Assembly (NCBI GenBank): GCA_947359465.1
Contig: OX375879.1
Span: forward strand, 120,110,557-120,174,556
Reading direction: 5' to 3'
From: Metellina segmentata
Lineage: Eukaryota; Arthropoda; Arachnida; Araneae; Tetragnathidae
DNA length: 64,000 nucleotides
This document shows, in pieces, positions 1-9,278 of the stretch (positions are counted from its first letter, which is position 1; each line of letters begins with the position of its first letter). A program made the position numbers and the translations under genes. The notes beneath the pieces are model-generated. The model saw nothing but the letters and a program-made list of their open reading frames with translations. It did no database searches and was not told where the DNA came from.

Positions 1-141
1 TTTTTGTTCGACACATTTGTAAAATCGCGTATTTTGACACTCCCAAACAAAGCGCAAAATGCAAATGGCAAATTCTGAGCCTGAGCGGTGGATTAAAAGT
101 CCCGTGCCTTGCCACGTGATATTCGAAACGAATCGGAGATG
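1..141. repeat. Old dispersed repeat, first fragment
   Basis: This stretch matches 52690-52820 closely. Both contain the run AAAGCGCAAAATGCAAATGG and then a conserved CCACGTGATATT block. The same repeat resumes at 981-996 and again at 5242-5330, after two insertions. The copy at 52.7 kb has neither insertion and serves as an empty-site reference. The family is not recognised and no protein is encoded. Confidence 0.65.
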
Positions 142-980
142 TACAGGGTGTCCTAAAAGTTCCTGTACTCCAACTTAAAAAAAAATTTAATGCTCGTGTT
201 TTTTTTTTAATTATTGAATTTTATCGTCTGCGTATTGTTTTATCGACTCTTTAATTTTTATCGTTTGATTTTCTTCGCACTCAAGTTGTGCGATAATACA
301 GTTCCACGTCATTTAGTTCTTCATTGCACGATGAATTTATCACGCATTCAGATAATTGCGCTGTTTGATGCTTATTTTGAATGTAAATCATATGAAAGAT
401 GTAAAGAATTTTGGCTACATAAATATCCAAATGATGCAATACCGAGTAAAGATACAATAATATCAATTTATTTAACATTTTGTTGCATTATTAGAAGTGA
501 ATGAACGAGATTCTTGGTTCCAACAAGACGTTGCAACCTGCCATACAACTTATGAAACCATGAGCTTGCTTCAAGATTTGTTTGGCGATCGACTCATCTG
601 ATGAAACCTTTGACTACCTCGTTCCCTGATGTGCGCATCCATGACTTTTTTCTGTGGGGATATTAAAAGAACAAAGTTAATGAAGATAATCACCAAACAA
701 TAGATGATCTGAAAATTGCCATTACTCAAAGTACACAAGAAGTCATTCCCAGCATCTTGAAACGTATTTCTAAAAATTTGCGCAAACGGCTTCAGCTTTG
801 CCTCCAAGAAAAAGGCGAAATTTTTTGAACATTTATCATAATTGTAAGTTCAAACTTTTTTCCTACGTTAGGTTAAAAGTGCTTTTCACCATTGGCATAA
901 ATATAATTGTTTTAAAATTTGTTGTTTTTGTATAATAAATTCACGAAACGTCATTACGGGAACTTTTAGGACACTCTGTA
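142..980 (+). mobile_element. Mariner-type deletion derivative with TIRs
   Basis: The left end reads TACAGGGTGTCCTAAAAGTT (142-161). The right end (about 952-980) is its near-perfect inverse, ending in TA. The ends are about 28 bp and differ at a few bases. At 839 bp the element is shorter than a full mariner of about 1.3 kb, and its transposase gene lacks the middle. The uninterrupted repeat at 52.8 kb supports insertion at a TA site. Confidence 0.8.
331..828 (+). pseudogene. Mariner/DUF4817-type transposase remnant
   Basis: An ATG at 331 opens an N-terminal helix-turn-helix-like segment (ALFDAYFECKSYERCKEFW) typical of DUF4817 mariner-like transposases. After 504 the frame breaks. Further on lie a WFQQDVATCH stretch (DNA-strand-transfer domain, second catalytic Asp) and a DFFLWGY-like stretch near 640-665, followed by in-frame stops. 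A C-terminal segment ends at TGA 826-828. The first catalytic Asp region is absent, so this is an internally deleted, frameshifted remnant that cannot make active enzyme. Confidence 0.7.
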
Positions 981-996
981 TTTCATACATTGCCGG

Positions 997-1439
997 TGTA
1001 CCGTCATGTAAGAATTTGACGGACAGCTGATTTAAAATTAAACTATTTATTTACATAAATATTTACAAGATAATTATGGGCACAGCCATCGACAATCGAA
1101 ACCTGCCTGAAGCCAAAGTAACACAATTGGCAAAACAGAGACGTCTGTCTCTCGTTGAATCTCGAGTCCGAATCGCCTCAAAATCCACGTTCGCTTCGCA
1201 GAACCGCCGCTGACAACGAGAGGGGGGTGAATTCCGAGCCCTCTAGAGATGTTTATGTTCTCTGCCGAACAGAAACACCCCCACACAGCTGCGAAAACCG
1301 TCTCTCATCCCACCGCTAAAACGTGATCCCAGATAAGAGACCGGGGAACCGCACGTGCAGAATAAAGTTGTTTTCGCATTCCGAAACATTCCAGCGTCCA
1401 CGTGTTAGGGAAAAGGGTCGGCAAGTACCATATGGTACA
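997..1439 (-). repeat. 3' LTR of gag-only element
   Basis: 443 bp, TG...CA ended. On the minus strand the far end carries an AATAAA signal near 1043-1050. It matches 4799-5241 apart from one G/A difference near 1209. Confidence 0.88.
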
Positions 1440-1451
1440 ACCGCCCCCACT
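1440..1451 (-). promoter_or_regulatory. Polypurine tract of gag-only element
   Basis: On the minus strand this reads AGTGGGGGCGGT, directly next to the LTR TG. Position and composition fit the plus-strand primer of an LTR retrotransposon. Confidence 0.6.
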
Positions 1452-1452
1452 A

Positions 1453-2506
1453 CTGAAAAAACTTTTCCCAAAGGTGAAAAGTTTTCAACGTACGCATCCA
1501 CAGACGCACGGATAATCACCCACTGGCAATTCAGAATAACAGATCACTTACCACCACCATATCCTGAAACCGTGACTCAAGAATATGTGTAAGGCAAGTT
1601 AAATCCAATCAATTTAAAATTCATATACCGGAGTAACTTTCTACTCCCTTACAGTATGGTCACTCAAGGCTCAAATACCAAATTAAAATATAAACAAAAT
1701 AAACACCAAACATTAAGACTTATACCAAATTCGTTAAAACTAAAACCAAATCACATTAACCACATCACATATAAGAATTTCGTTAAGCGAAACCCAAAAT
1801 TTCAATACACAATACGAACTATACAAATTCCATTAACCAGACAAAAATACAACAAAGCATATTTCTAAATTCAATATTTTCGCTAAGCGAACCCAGAATA
1901 AACAAACCCCATACGAACTATAATAATACTTTCATTAAACCAACCAAAATACACCAAAACATATATAAAATATCAATCTTGTTAAGCGAAAACCAAATTC
2001 CTAAGTTTCACTCAACACACGTCATGAGTTGCAATTTTAAAACTACAAATCTTTGACAGTGGTTTAGAATGACAGAGTGAAAACATCCTAAACACAAAAT
2101 CAATTTCCGCTCTACACAAAGCATAATTTAAATTTGCACGTAGCTTTCAGCGAAAAGTACTCGAATGAAGAACATAGATACAAGAAATCAGTTCCACCAT
2201 ACGCAAAACATAGTTTACAACTTTTAACATTTAAAATCCTCAGCAAAAGATACTGATATCATTGAATGAATATTTCATAATTACAAGACTACCAATTTCA
2301 CTCCGAGCAAACACACATGATTCACAATTTTAGCACTTAAAATCTCCAGAAAGAAAAAAGAAACATTTAAGTGAAATGCCATAACTACAAAAAATCTCCA
2401 TTTCACTCAACTCAAAACATGATTCGCAATAATATTACACTATACAACACAAATCTTCCTCAATTACATTTTATTTAGCTCTTTGAATTTTCGTGAAAAG
2501 CGCGAC
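1453..2506. other. Non-coding internal stretch of gag-only element
   Basis: AT-rich DNA between the gag stop and the polypurine tract, where pol would be expected. Only short ORFs without recognisable domains occur. Motifs such as TTCGCTAAGCGAA and TTTCACTC recur loosely between about 1780 and 2420. No pol remnant is visible. Confidence 0.6.
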
Positions 2507-3922
2507 TCAGACTGTCGGCATTAAATTTTTTTTTTCCTTTCCCAGATCGGTGTTCGATCGCGGAATTTCCAATTTTTTTGGTCGATGCATTGCCAAAATC
2601 ATTAATACCCTCCCGATTTCACATTCCTGCCAATCTCGTGACAATTTTGTCTGGGGTCCTAACCATTTCTCATACCGCAAGGTGTCTGAGGTTTTTATAC
2701 TCTTCCCGTGCACCAATTCTGCCGGGGCGTAAACGCTGCTCACGTGTACCGTGGAAAACACTAACGGTGTAAGTTGTGGGTCCCAATCTGATCCGGCTCC
2801 GGAACCTAACTCTAAAGGTCTTGGCTTCACCCCTTCACTCACTAGCAACTCTTTTCTTTTCCCCTTTTGGCCCACGTGACCTATTTCAAAAGTTTCCTCC
2901 TGAACGGAAACGGACACCTCTAATTCTTCTTCTAACCCTGGGCCACCTTCCGTTATCTTTCCCTTACTGCTATTCGGTATTTCCAGGAAAATCATTCCCG
3001 TCGTTTCACTTGCTACCCCCACTGGAAGAACCAACGGTTCTTCCGATCGCACCTTTGCGATCGCGGTCTGGATTACCACCCTCGGAGAGCATAACTTGGC
3101 TACTTGGGGACTTACTTTCTCCCCTCCAGAAACATCGTCGTCTCTCTGCCCCTTTAGTTCTTTTTTCTGGTCGTTAGCCTCTGTCATAGGAAGACTAATA
3201 GGCTCGCCCGATCTCAACTCCGCGTCGGTCTTATTTATCGCCAACGGGGCCGCAACATTTTCTCCACACTTCTGCAAGCGGGTTTCAACTGTATGACTTT
3301 GCTCAGATCTCTTTTGTAGATACGGCATCAGTAATGCATGTTCGGCCTCCCCTCCGAGTCGTCGATTTATCGGTTCTACAAACACCATTTTCCCCAACCT
3401 CGGACAATTTGGCCTCAAATGGTCGCTCGCGTTGCACTCAAAACACCGCGGCATAAGTCTCAGGTCAGAAGTGTCAAATTTCCCTCCCGGGGAACTAGGC
3501 GGGAAAAAATCGTTCCGCTCTCGAGTGGGGGGGTAATTCTTCTCCCTTTCCTTCGCTGGGAAAAATGTTCTTCCCTGGGCTTTTGGTCGGGATGCCTCAA
3601 TCCGTAGTTTTTCAAGCTCAAAGTTATACTGTCTTTCTCGTTCCTTATACCTTCTCTCTCGTTCCCTATCCGCTCTCTCTTGTTCCCTCTCTCGTTCCCT
3701 ATCCGCTCTCTCTTGTTCCCTATCCGCTATAACCCTTTCTCTATCCTTTCTTTCTTGTATAACCCTTTCTAACGCCACTTTTGTGTATTCCTCATCGTAG
3801 GAATCGTGCGAGAGGATTAACTCCTTAAGTTGGGATGTCAGTAATCCCGGAGTAACCGTTCTTTCCAAAAATTCCGCTAGTTCCTCTAGATCTTGTTTCC
3901 TACCTTTGCCCAAGTACGCCAT
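2507..3922 (-). CDS. Gag-like protein with SAP-like N-terminus, coiled coil and CCHC knuckle
   Basis: An uninterrupted 471-residue ORF. Residues 10-45 resemble the SAP-like helical segment common at the start of arthropod gypsy gags. Residues 48-108 are a strongly charged Arg/Glu coiled coil built from RERE/ADRE repeats. A canonical zinc knuckle CX2CX4HX4C is formed by C160, C163, H168 and C173. The C-terminal 290 residues are low-complexity and contain no protease DTG motif. By family knowledge it would bind and package the element's RNA in the cytoplasm. The start is the first ATG (MAYLGK), and a degenerate relative at 8242 begins almost identically (MAFLGK). No lesion is visible. Confidence 0.82.
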   Translation of the reverse strand: MAYLGKGRKQDLEELAEFLERTVTPGLLTSQLKELILSHDSYDEEYTKVALERVIQERKDRERVIADREQERADREREREQERADRERERRYKERERQYNFELEKLRIEASRPKAQGRTFFPAKEREKNYPPTRERNDFFPPSSPGGKFDTSDLRLMPRCFECNASDHLRPNCPRLGKMVFVEPINRRLGGEAEHALLMPYLQKRSEQSHTVETRLQKCGENVAAPLAINKTDAELRSGEPISLPMTEANDQKKELKGQRDDDVSGGEKVSPQVAKLCSPRVVIQTAIAKVRSEEPLVLPVGVASETTGMIFLEIPNSSKGKITEGGPGLEEELEVSVSVQEETFEIGHVGQKGKRKELLVSEGVKPRPLELGSGAGSDWDPQLTPLVFSTVHVSSVYAPAELVHGKSIKTSDTLRYEKWLGPQTKLSRDWQECEIGRVLMILAMHRPKKLEIPRSNTDLGKEKKNLMPTV

Positions 3923-4770
3923 TTCGAAAATTCAAAATTGCCAAAAAACCAAAAAATTCAATTCTTTTGCACAACACCCAATTCAATACTTTTTACGACA
4001 TACCGTAATCTCACAACATACAATAATTTAGCAATTCTAAAATGCACAATACAGATTCAAAAAAAAAAGATACTTAAGCTAAATCAATTCCCTTTGGAGT
4101 GACCACACTAATTGAGATTAACAAAATTTTAGCTATTACACAATTCTTGAAACTTAGTCACAGTGACAAAATAGGGAAATGGCACTAACCTGTATCTGCT
4201 GACTTGGATCACTTGGCACCACTGTCCACAGGCTGGACCACGGGTGGAAACACTGCAATGCACTGCACTATCTTCGGCTTAAAAGCCCACAAACACACTC
4301 TTCGGCTGAAAGCCCACTGGTGTAGGTCGTCTCGACCTCTTCCACAACGCGCACAAATAGCACTGCGCCACTGACGAAAAAAACGGTTCGCGATGAACGT
4401 AAATTAAACGGTCAAGATGACCTCTGGACTATTCCCCTGATGAACAGGACTTGTCGAACTTTCCGTCGATTCCGCTCACGCTCCGTTGAAAAGGGCCGGC
4501 AACTCGAAACCAAAACCAGAACTTCTTGCGACGAGTTTCGGTGATGGATGGGGTCGGTGACTCCGGTACCTCCTTCTCGCTTTCTCTAAGACTAGGGAAC
4601 GGTCTCCAGCGAAAATCCGAACTTCTGGTTTCGAAGTTCTATGGTTTCAGCGAAAGTGACAATCCGACAGCGAAATGACAATCCGAACTTCTGGTTTCGA
4701 AGTTCTATCGGCCTTCTCTTTCAGGCAAAACGGCAGGTAAGATTTACTTGTCGAGGCTGTTTTAATCTAT
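3923..4770 (-). other. 5' leader of gag-only element
   Basis: Untranslated leader between the primer-binding-like site and the gag ATG. It has several direct repeats, including two copies of an AACTTCTGGTTTCGAAGTTC-type block near 4620-4650 and 4685-4710. It carries no ORF with recognisable content. Confidence 0.5.
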
Positions 4771-4788
4771 CAACCCCGCTGCCACCAA
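4771..4788 (-). promoter_or_regulatory. Primer-binding-like site
   Basis: On the minus strand it reads TTGGTGGCAGCGGGGTTG, about ten bases after the LTR end. The TGGTGGC... form is typical of tRNA-primed gypsy elements. I did not match it to a particular tRNA. Confidence 0.5.
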
Positions 4789-4798
4789 TATAATAAGC

Positions 4799-5241
4799 TG
4801 TACCGTCATGTAAGAATTTGACGGACAGCTGATTTAAAATTAAACTATTTATTTACATAAATATTTACAAGATAATTATGGGCACAGCCATCGACAATCG
4901 AAACCTGCCTGAAGCCAAAGTAACACAATTGGCAAAACAGAGACGTCTGTCTCTCGTTGAATCTCGAGTCCGAATCGCCTCAAAATCCACGTTCGCTTCG
5001 CAGAACCGCCACTGACAACGAGAGGGGGGTGAATTCCGAGCCCTCTAGAGATGTTTATGTTCTCTGCCGAACAGAAACACCCCCACACAGCTGCGAAAAC
5101 CGTCTCTCATCCCACCGCTAAAACGTGATCCCAGATAAGAGACCGGGGAACCGCACGTGCAGAATAAAGTTGTTTTCGCATTCCGAAACATTCCAGCGTC
5201 CACGTGTTAGGGAAAAGGGTCGGCAAGTACCATATGGTACA
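4799..5241 (-). repeat. 5' LTR of gag-only element
   Basis: 443 bp, the partner of 997-1439. Being the 5' LTR on the minus strand, it should carry the element's promoter. Confidence 0.88.
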
Positions 5242-5724
5242 CCGGTTTATCACTTGGCATACTATAGAATCCCTAGGTATTCTATCGAATGCCGGATTGC
5301 AAACTTTGACGGTAACATATATAAGGAAAATTGTATTGGGGTATATTGTTATCTAAGTTAAATTTTATATATATACTATATTTGTCCTTCCTATCCAATA
5401 AAAAATGTTAATAAATACGTCAAAAACTAAAACGTATCCATTTGACGTTAAGCCAATATAATAATATACTATACTGTATAATACACGCAATAACACTAAC
5501 TATGAAATAAACAATTTAAATACTCATATAAACGTTTTTTTTTGTCCTATTATAATTACATAATAGTAAAAATAGGGTTCGAGATACAAGTCAAGAAACT
5601 CTTGAAGGGGTAGACGCTCAAAGAAGTGTGGCGACCCCTGACTTAGATAGTTAAAATGCGATGCAAATTTTTTGATTTCGTAGTGATGGTCTCTATTTAA
5701 ACTATAACTGTTAAGAGTTTTACG
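5242..5724. other. Old repeat remainder, then unassigned AT-rich DNA
   Basis: 5242-5330 continues the repeat split at 141 and 996 (compare 52835-52930, with an ATTCTATAGAAT-like palindrome). 5331-5724 is AT-rich, and I recognise no gene in it. Confidence 0.45.
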
Positions 5725-6617
5725 GCCATATTCACAAGTCTCGAGTTAACTCGAGGAACAGTTGATCCACTGGTCAGATAAAATCGCAGATCTTCAAGAA
5801 CCGTATTCTAAACGGTATGTTAAATGATCCACGGATTAAAATGATACGGTCGCTGTGATTGGCTACTACCGTCTCCTCACGATCACGTGATATTGTTTAC
5901 ATTTGTTACGCCCGGATATGCATTCATACTGATCAAGCACGTACTTCACCGCGGAATTGATTCAAAATTGTGAGTTTAATAGAACGCATAAAGGCATTTT
6001 AATCTGTATTTTTATGGAAACATAAACTAAGCAAAAAAGATTTTACACAATGCTTTGACAAATCAATGTTATCCGATTGTCTTTGTACTTGTCAGTATGA
6101 GTATGTGTTGGTGGTGTGAAAGTAACGTGCATTGTCAATATTCTTTCATTTGTAATAAATCCACAAAATAATTCGTATTCCACGACGAATTTGGATCTGG
6201 GAAGGTCATATTCTATCTCATTGGGTTCGATCTCATTGGGTTCAACTCTGGCGACTCGGAATATAGTTCAAACCAGAACGCATTTTGGCATATCTATTTT
6301 ATAGAAAATGTAATCGCTTTCTTGTTACGATTCATATGATATTAGTTGAATTGCGCGTCGTCGCAAGAATACTGTAATTTAGCATGGAATGAAGTGTGTC
6401 ATCCATTTTGTTTTTACAGTATATCTCGCTTCCTTCGCAAAAAAGATAGTACTGCGCATGCGTATTTCTCAAACGAGAGTTAATTCACCGATATCGGAGG
6501 ATCAAAATGTAATACCAAACGGCGGTTTAAACCACGGATCAGGCATTCTGAATACGGTTTTTTCGATAACCCGGGGATTTTCGTTGATCCGCTGGTTAAC
6601 TCGGACTTGTGAATGCG
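5725..6617. mobile_element. TIR element with long imperfect ends (Harbinger-like?)
   Basis: The left end GGCCATATTCACAAGTC at 5725 is mirrored by the complement of 6602-6617 (GGTCGCATTCACAAGTC). The similarity runs inward for about 120 bp with mismatches (GTTAACTCG, GATCCACTGG, CCGTATTC, GATCCACGG blocks). GG-start ends with ATTCACAA occur in PIF/Harbinger elements, but I cannot define a clean target duplication. The interior encodes nothing I recognise. Confidence 0.5.
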
Positions 6618-6682
6618 ACCAATAACGTTTCATAGGAAGAATCCAGCAAGTTGTTTCATTGTGTTGTAATATCAATCCCAGT

Positions 6683-7007
6683 ACAAAAGTAATGTCTTTG
6701 TTATTGATGATACCAAAGATGAACAAATATGTCCAAAGGAGAATATTTATACATTTGAAGAGACTTGGAATATGTACTAGAGGCGCCTTGTCTAACCTGG
6801 TACTGGGATGCTGACTATATATGGGCGAGGAACTTGATAATAAGTAGAAACATGTGTGTGTATGACTACTAATTCTTTAAAATGACTCAATTCATTTGGC
6901 TTCCTTGGCAGGTACCTTTGGACTTCGTGGTTGCCAAAAAACTTATGTCACCGAAAGAGATTTTTATCAATTTAGAAGCAAGGAAAGATGGTCCAGCTAT
7001 AAAATAA
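6683..7007 (+). other. Possible spliced exons or coding remnant
   Basis: 6912-7007 follows a pyrimidine-rich AG acceptor-like site and encodes about 31 codons (VPLDFVVAKKLMSPKEIFIN...) ending in TAA at 7005-7007. AATAAA signals follow near 7160-7185. A second coding-looking stretch at 6683-6780 (YKSNVFVIDDTKDE...) also follows a CAG. Their frames do not join cleanly through the only obvious donor, GTACTA. It may be a terminal host exon or an unrecognised transposon piece; I do not recognise the protein. Confidence 0.25.
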
Positions 7008-7465
7008 ACAAAACAGACTGCCATTAAAGATCTTTGAATATTTTGACACAAACCATATTTGCTTGCTTTTTATATTTTTAACTTGTGTCAACATATTTCT
7101 GTGATTATGTTCCCAAAGAAATTTCTATTGATTATTCATTTTGTTATGTGTATTTTATAAAAATAAATGATGCTATAAAATAAATGTTGAGCAAAAATGA
7201 CTTAATTTTCTGACACACAACCCTTAGTGATTTCTGCAATTTTCGATTATACATTCATGCTTTACTTTTCGTTTCCCTATGAATATTTGTGGGTTGTATT
7301 ACGTTAAAATATTATAGATAAAATTATTACATTAAAATATTTTATAAAATTATTGTATTAAAATATCATATATCATTATATTAAAGTATAAAATAAAATT
7401 ATTGGGTTAAAGGTTTTTGTAAAATTATTTATACATTAAAATAACCTAAAAAGTTATAATAGTAT
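7008..7465. other. AT-rich DNA without a recognised gene
   Basis: Low-complexity stretch with repeated TATTAAAATAT-type motifs between 7300 and 7450. No coding or RNA gene seen. Confidence 0.4.
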
Positions 7466-7979
7466 TGTAACGAGTGAACTACGAGCTTCGCGCCTGGTGA
7501 TGAGCCATAAACCGAACTGTTAACGAGTTAAAAGTTTGAATCAAATATATATCTCACGTCTGCTTCGATCAAGGACTCATCCTCCGAGAGTCAGAGATTT
7601 TTGTGTAGAATGAAGACGAGTCGTAACGTCCGATATGTCTGTTATTTATGAAAGTTATGTTAATATATTTGTTGTGTCCATGTAATATAACTTAGGGTGG
7701 AGTGGTCGTTCACGGTAAGAAGGCGATTTGTCGCCAAATATGGTAACGTTCACCTTTTGCGGATTTTCTTCACATCTGCCGTTTTTGTTATGGCAACCCT
7801 ATCTGCTGTTACAAAATTCGGCCGCCATCTTGATTTGGCGACAAAAATTAGTTGGCGACAAACATCTTACCGTGAACAACCACTCCACCTAACTTAGATT
7901 AAGTGAAACTGTTTGTGAGTGCAAGGAGAGTTTGTCGCTTGTTCACCCGCTTCCATGAGAATCTCTTCACACGGTCACA
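7466..7979 (+). repeat. Plus-strand LTR of an old gag-type retroelement
   Basis: It begins TGTAAC and ends GGTCACA. A primer-binding-like GAATGGCGCCCTAAGCGTGG follows directly. Without the 194-bp MITE and its 8-bp duplication it is 312 bp, against 310 bp for the oppositely oriented LTR at 9072-9278 plus 20397-20499. The two are clearly homologous but diverged, by eye about 20%. Confidence 0.7.
7696..7889. mobile_element. 194-bp MITE with GG-ended TIRs and 8-bp TSD
   Basis: Ends GGTGGAGTGGTCGTTCACGG (7696) and its near-perfect inverse (to 7889). A perfect 8-bp target duplication TAACTTAG lies at 7688-7695 and 7890-7897. The interior has TTGGCGACAAA and ATGGCAACC motifs. Eight-base duplications occur in hAT, P and Merlin elements, but the GG ends fit hAT poorly. 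No coding capacity. Confidence 0.85.
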
Positions 7980-8241
7980 GAATGGCGCCCTAAGCGTGGA
8001 TCGCGAACCTGACAAAGAAAAGTATTTCAGATAAGTAAAATCTTGTAAAATCCTTAGTAGCCCTACGTTCTAGCTAACCCTAGCGATGAGAAATTGTAAA
8101 CTAGTGTGCTATGAAAAGTGTCACAGTTATCATCATAAGAAAGTTAGTAAAGAATTTTAGTATCAATACAATCTTTAGTGGATAGTTGGATTGTGATTTT
8201 GGAACTGTATTTTAAAACTGTAGACACAATAAAAAGAAACA
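7980..8241 (+). other. Leader of old gag-type retroelement
   Basis: Untranslated leader from the primer-binding-like site to the degenerate gag ATG at 8242. It matches the complement of about 8940-9071 in blocks such as CCCTACGTTCT and GCTAACCCTAG. Confidence 0.5.
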
Positions 8242-8545
8242 ATGGCCTTTCTTGGCAAAACAAAAAAAGGTTGATTTCCAAAATTTGGTTGTAGAACTTG
8301 GTGAAAAAGTGGAAGATGACTTAAAAGGAAACAATTTTTGGAATGTGAGGAGTACCAAAACGATAAAGAGTTTGTGTAGAATTTACTAGACACAATTGTG
8401 TCAACAAGGATGGAAGAAGAATCCAAAATATTACTTTTGAGAGAGTAAAGTTTAATAAGAGAACAAGACTTTGAACTTGAAAAGTTACGGATCCAGTTAG
8501 AATGTCAACGTGTTTTAGAAATCTCTGCTTCCCAACCTGTAATCT
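8242..8545 (+). pseudogene. Degenerate gag, same class as the gag at 2507-3922
   Basis: The ATG at 8242 begins MAFLGK, very like the MAYLGK start of the intact gag. Stops and frameshifts follow, but FELEKLRIQ survives near 8471-8500, matching FELEKLRIE at the end of the intact gag's coiled coil. Much of the coiled coil and everything after it is missing. It sits correctly downstream of the plus-strand LTR and leader. Confidence 0.6.
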
Positions 8546-9071
8546 AGCTGAATCCGTAACTTTTCAAGTTGAAAGTCTTGTTTACAATTAACTTTCTCGA
8601 ATGGTGAAAATGAATTATAAAATCTTATTTTAACAGCAAGTATTCGAATTCAACAAAAGCAAAATAAAAGAATTCACTTTTTCAGACACTGATAAAAATA
8701 ATATTCAAAATGCAATTAGCGTTTCCTGATTTCTTGCTTACGAACAAATTACTTCCTCGCAACAAAATCGCTACTTTCGAAAACAGCAAATACTATCTGG
8801 AATATTTTCACTCTTTCGTTTAGTACAAAACGCAACTATTTTAGAATAATATTCTGGTCGCATATTAATTTTCAAAGGAATTGAATCACTGTAAACTTCT
8901 TATTAAAATCGAACGACCTAACGTTTTGAAATTAATTTAAAATATTCATTATGAATATGTTATAGATTACAATTGCTCAGAGCTAGGGTTAGCAAGAACG
9001 TAGGGGTAGTAAGGATTCTAGAAAAATTTGCACATCGATATCAGATTCGTGCCCCACCTTGAACCCCATTC
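8546..9071 (-). pseudogene. Inverted gag fragment and leader
   Basis: 8546-8584 is the inverse of 8463-8500 (the same FELEKLRI-coding segment). The rest reads on the minus strand as the leader of the LTR at 9072. Together with 7466-8545 this makes a head-to-head arrangement, LTR-leader-gag facing gag-leader-LTR. Confidence 0.55.
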
Positions 9072-9278
9072 TGTGACCGTGTGCTGAGAAATTCCTCCTT
9101 GAAGAGGGCGAACAAGCAACAAATTCTCATTACACTCACAATCATTTAATAATCTAATTTACATTACGTGGACAGAACATATACTATTTACAAAACCTTT
9201 CATAACTACCCGACATAACGGACGCTACGACGCGTCTTCATTCTACGCAGCCGATAACTCCCTGGCCTCCTTAAGGGT
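9072..9278 (-). repeat. Minus-strand LTR of old gag-type element, first part
   Basis: Joins 20397-20499 once the gypsy insertion 9279-20390 and its AAGGGT duplication are removed, giving 310 bp. Homologous to 7466-7979 in the opposite orientation. Confidence 0.65.

Larger units (their letters stand above)
997..5241 (-). mobile_element. Gag-only LTR retrotransposon (TR-GAG type), apparently complete
   Basis: Two 443-bp LTRs flank the element. They begin TGTACC, end GGTACA, and differ at one position that I can see. A 4-bp target duplication CCGG lies at 993-996 and 5242-5245. On the minus strand a primer-binding-like site follows the LTR at 4799, and a purine tract (AGTGGGGGCGGT) abuts the LTR at 1439. 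The single long ORF is a gag; there is no protease, reverse transcriptase or integrase. It must have moved using enzymes supplied by another element. The near-identical LTRs and the open gag point to recent insertion. A related solo LTR lies at 36938-37519. Confidence 0.88.

Noticed and set aside
1323..1592. 89-codon ORF over the LTR end, and the 70-codon ORFs repeated at 1074 and 4876
   Set aside because: They lie in LTR sequence, are duplicated only because the LTR is, and have no protein features.
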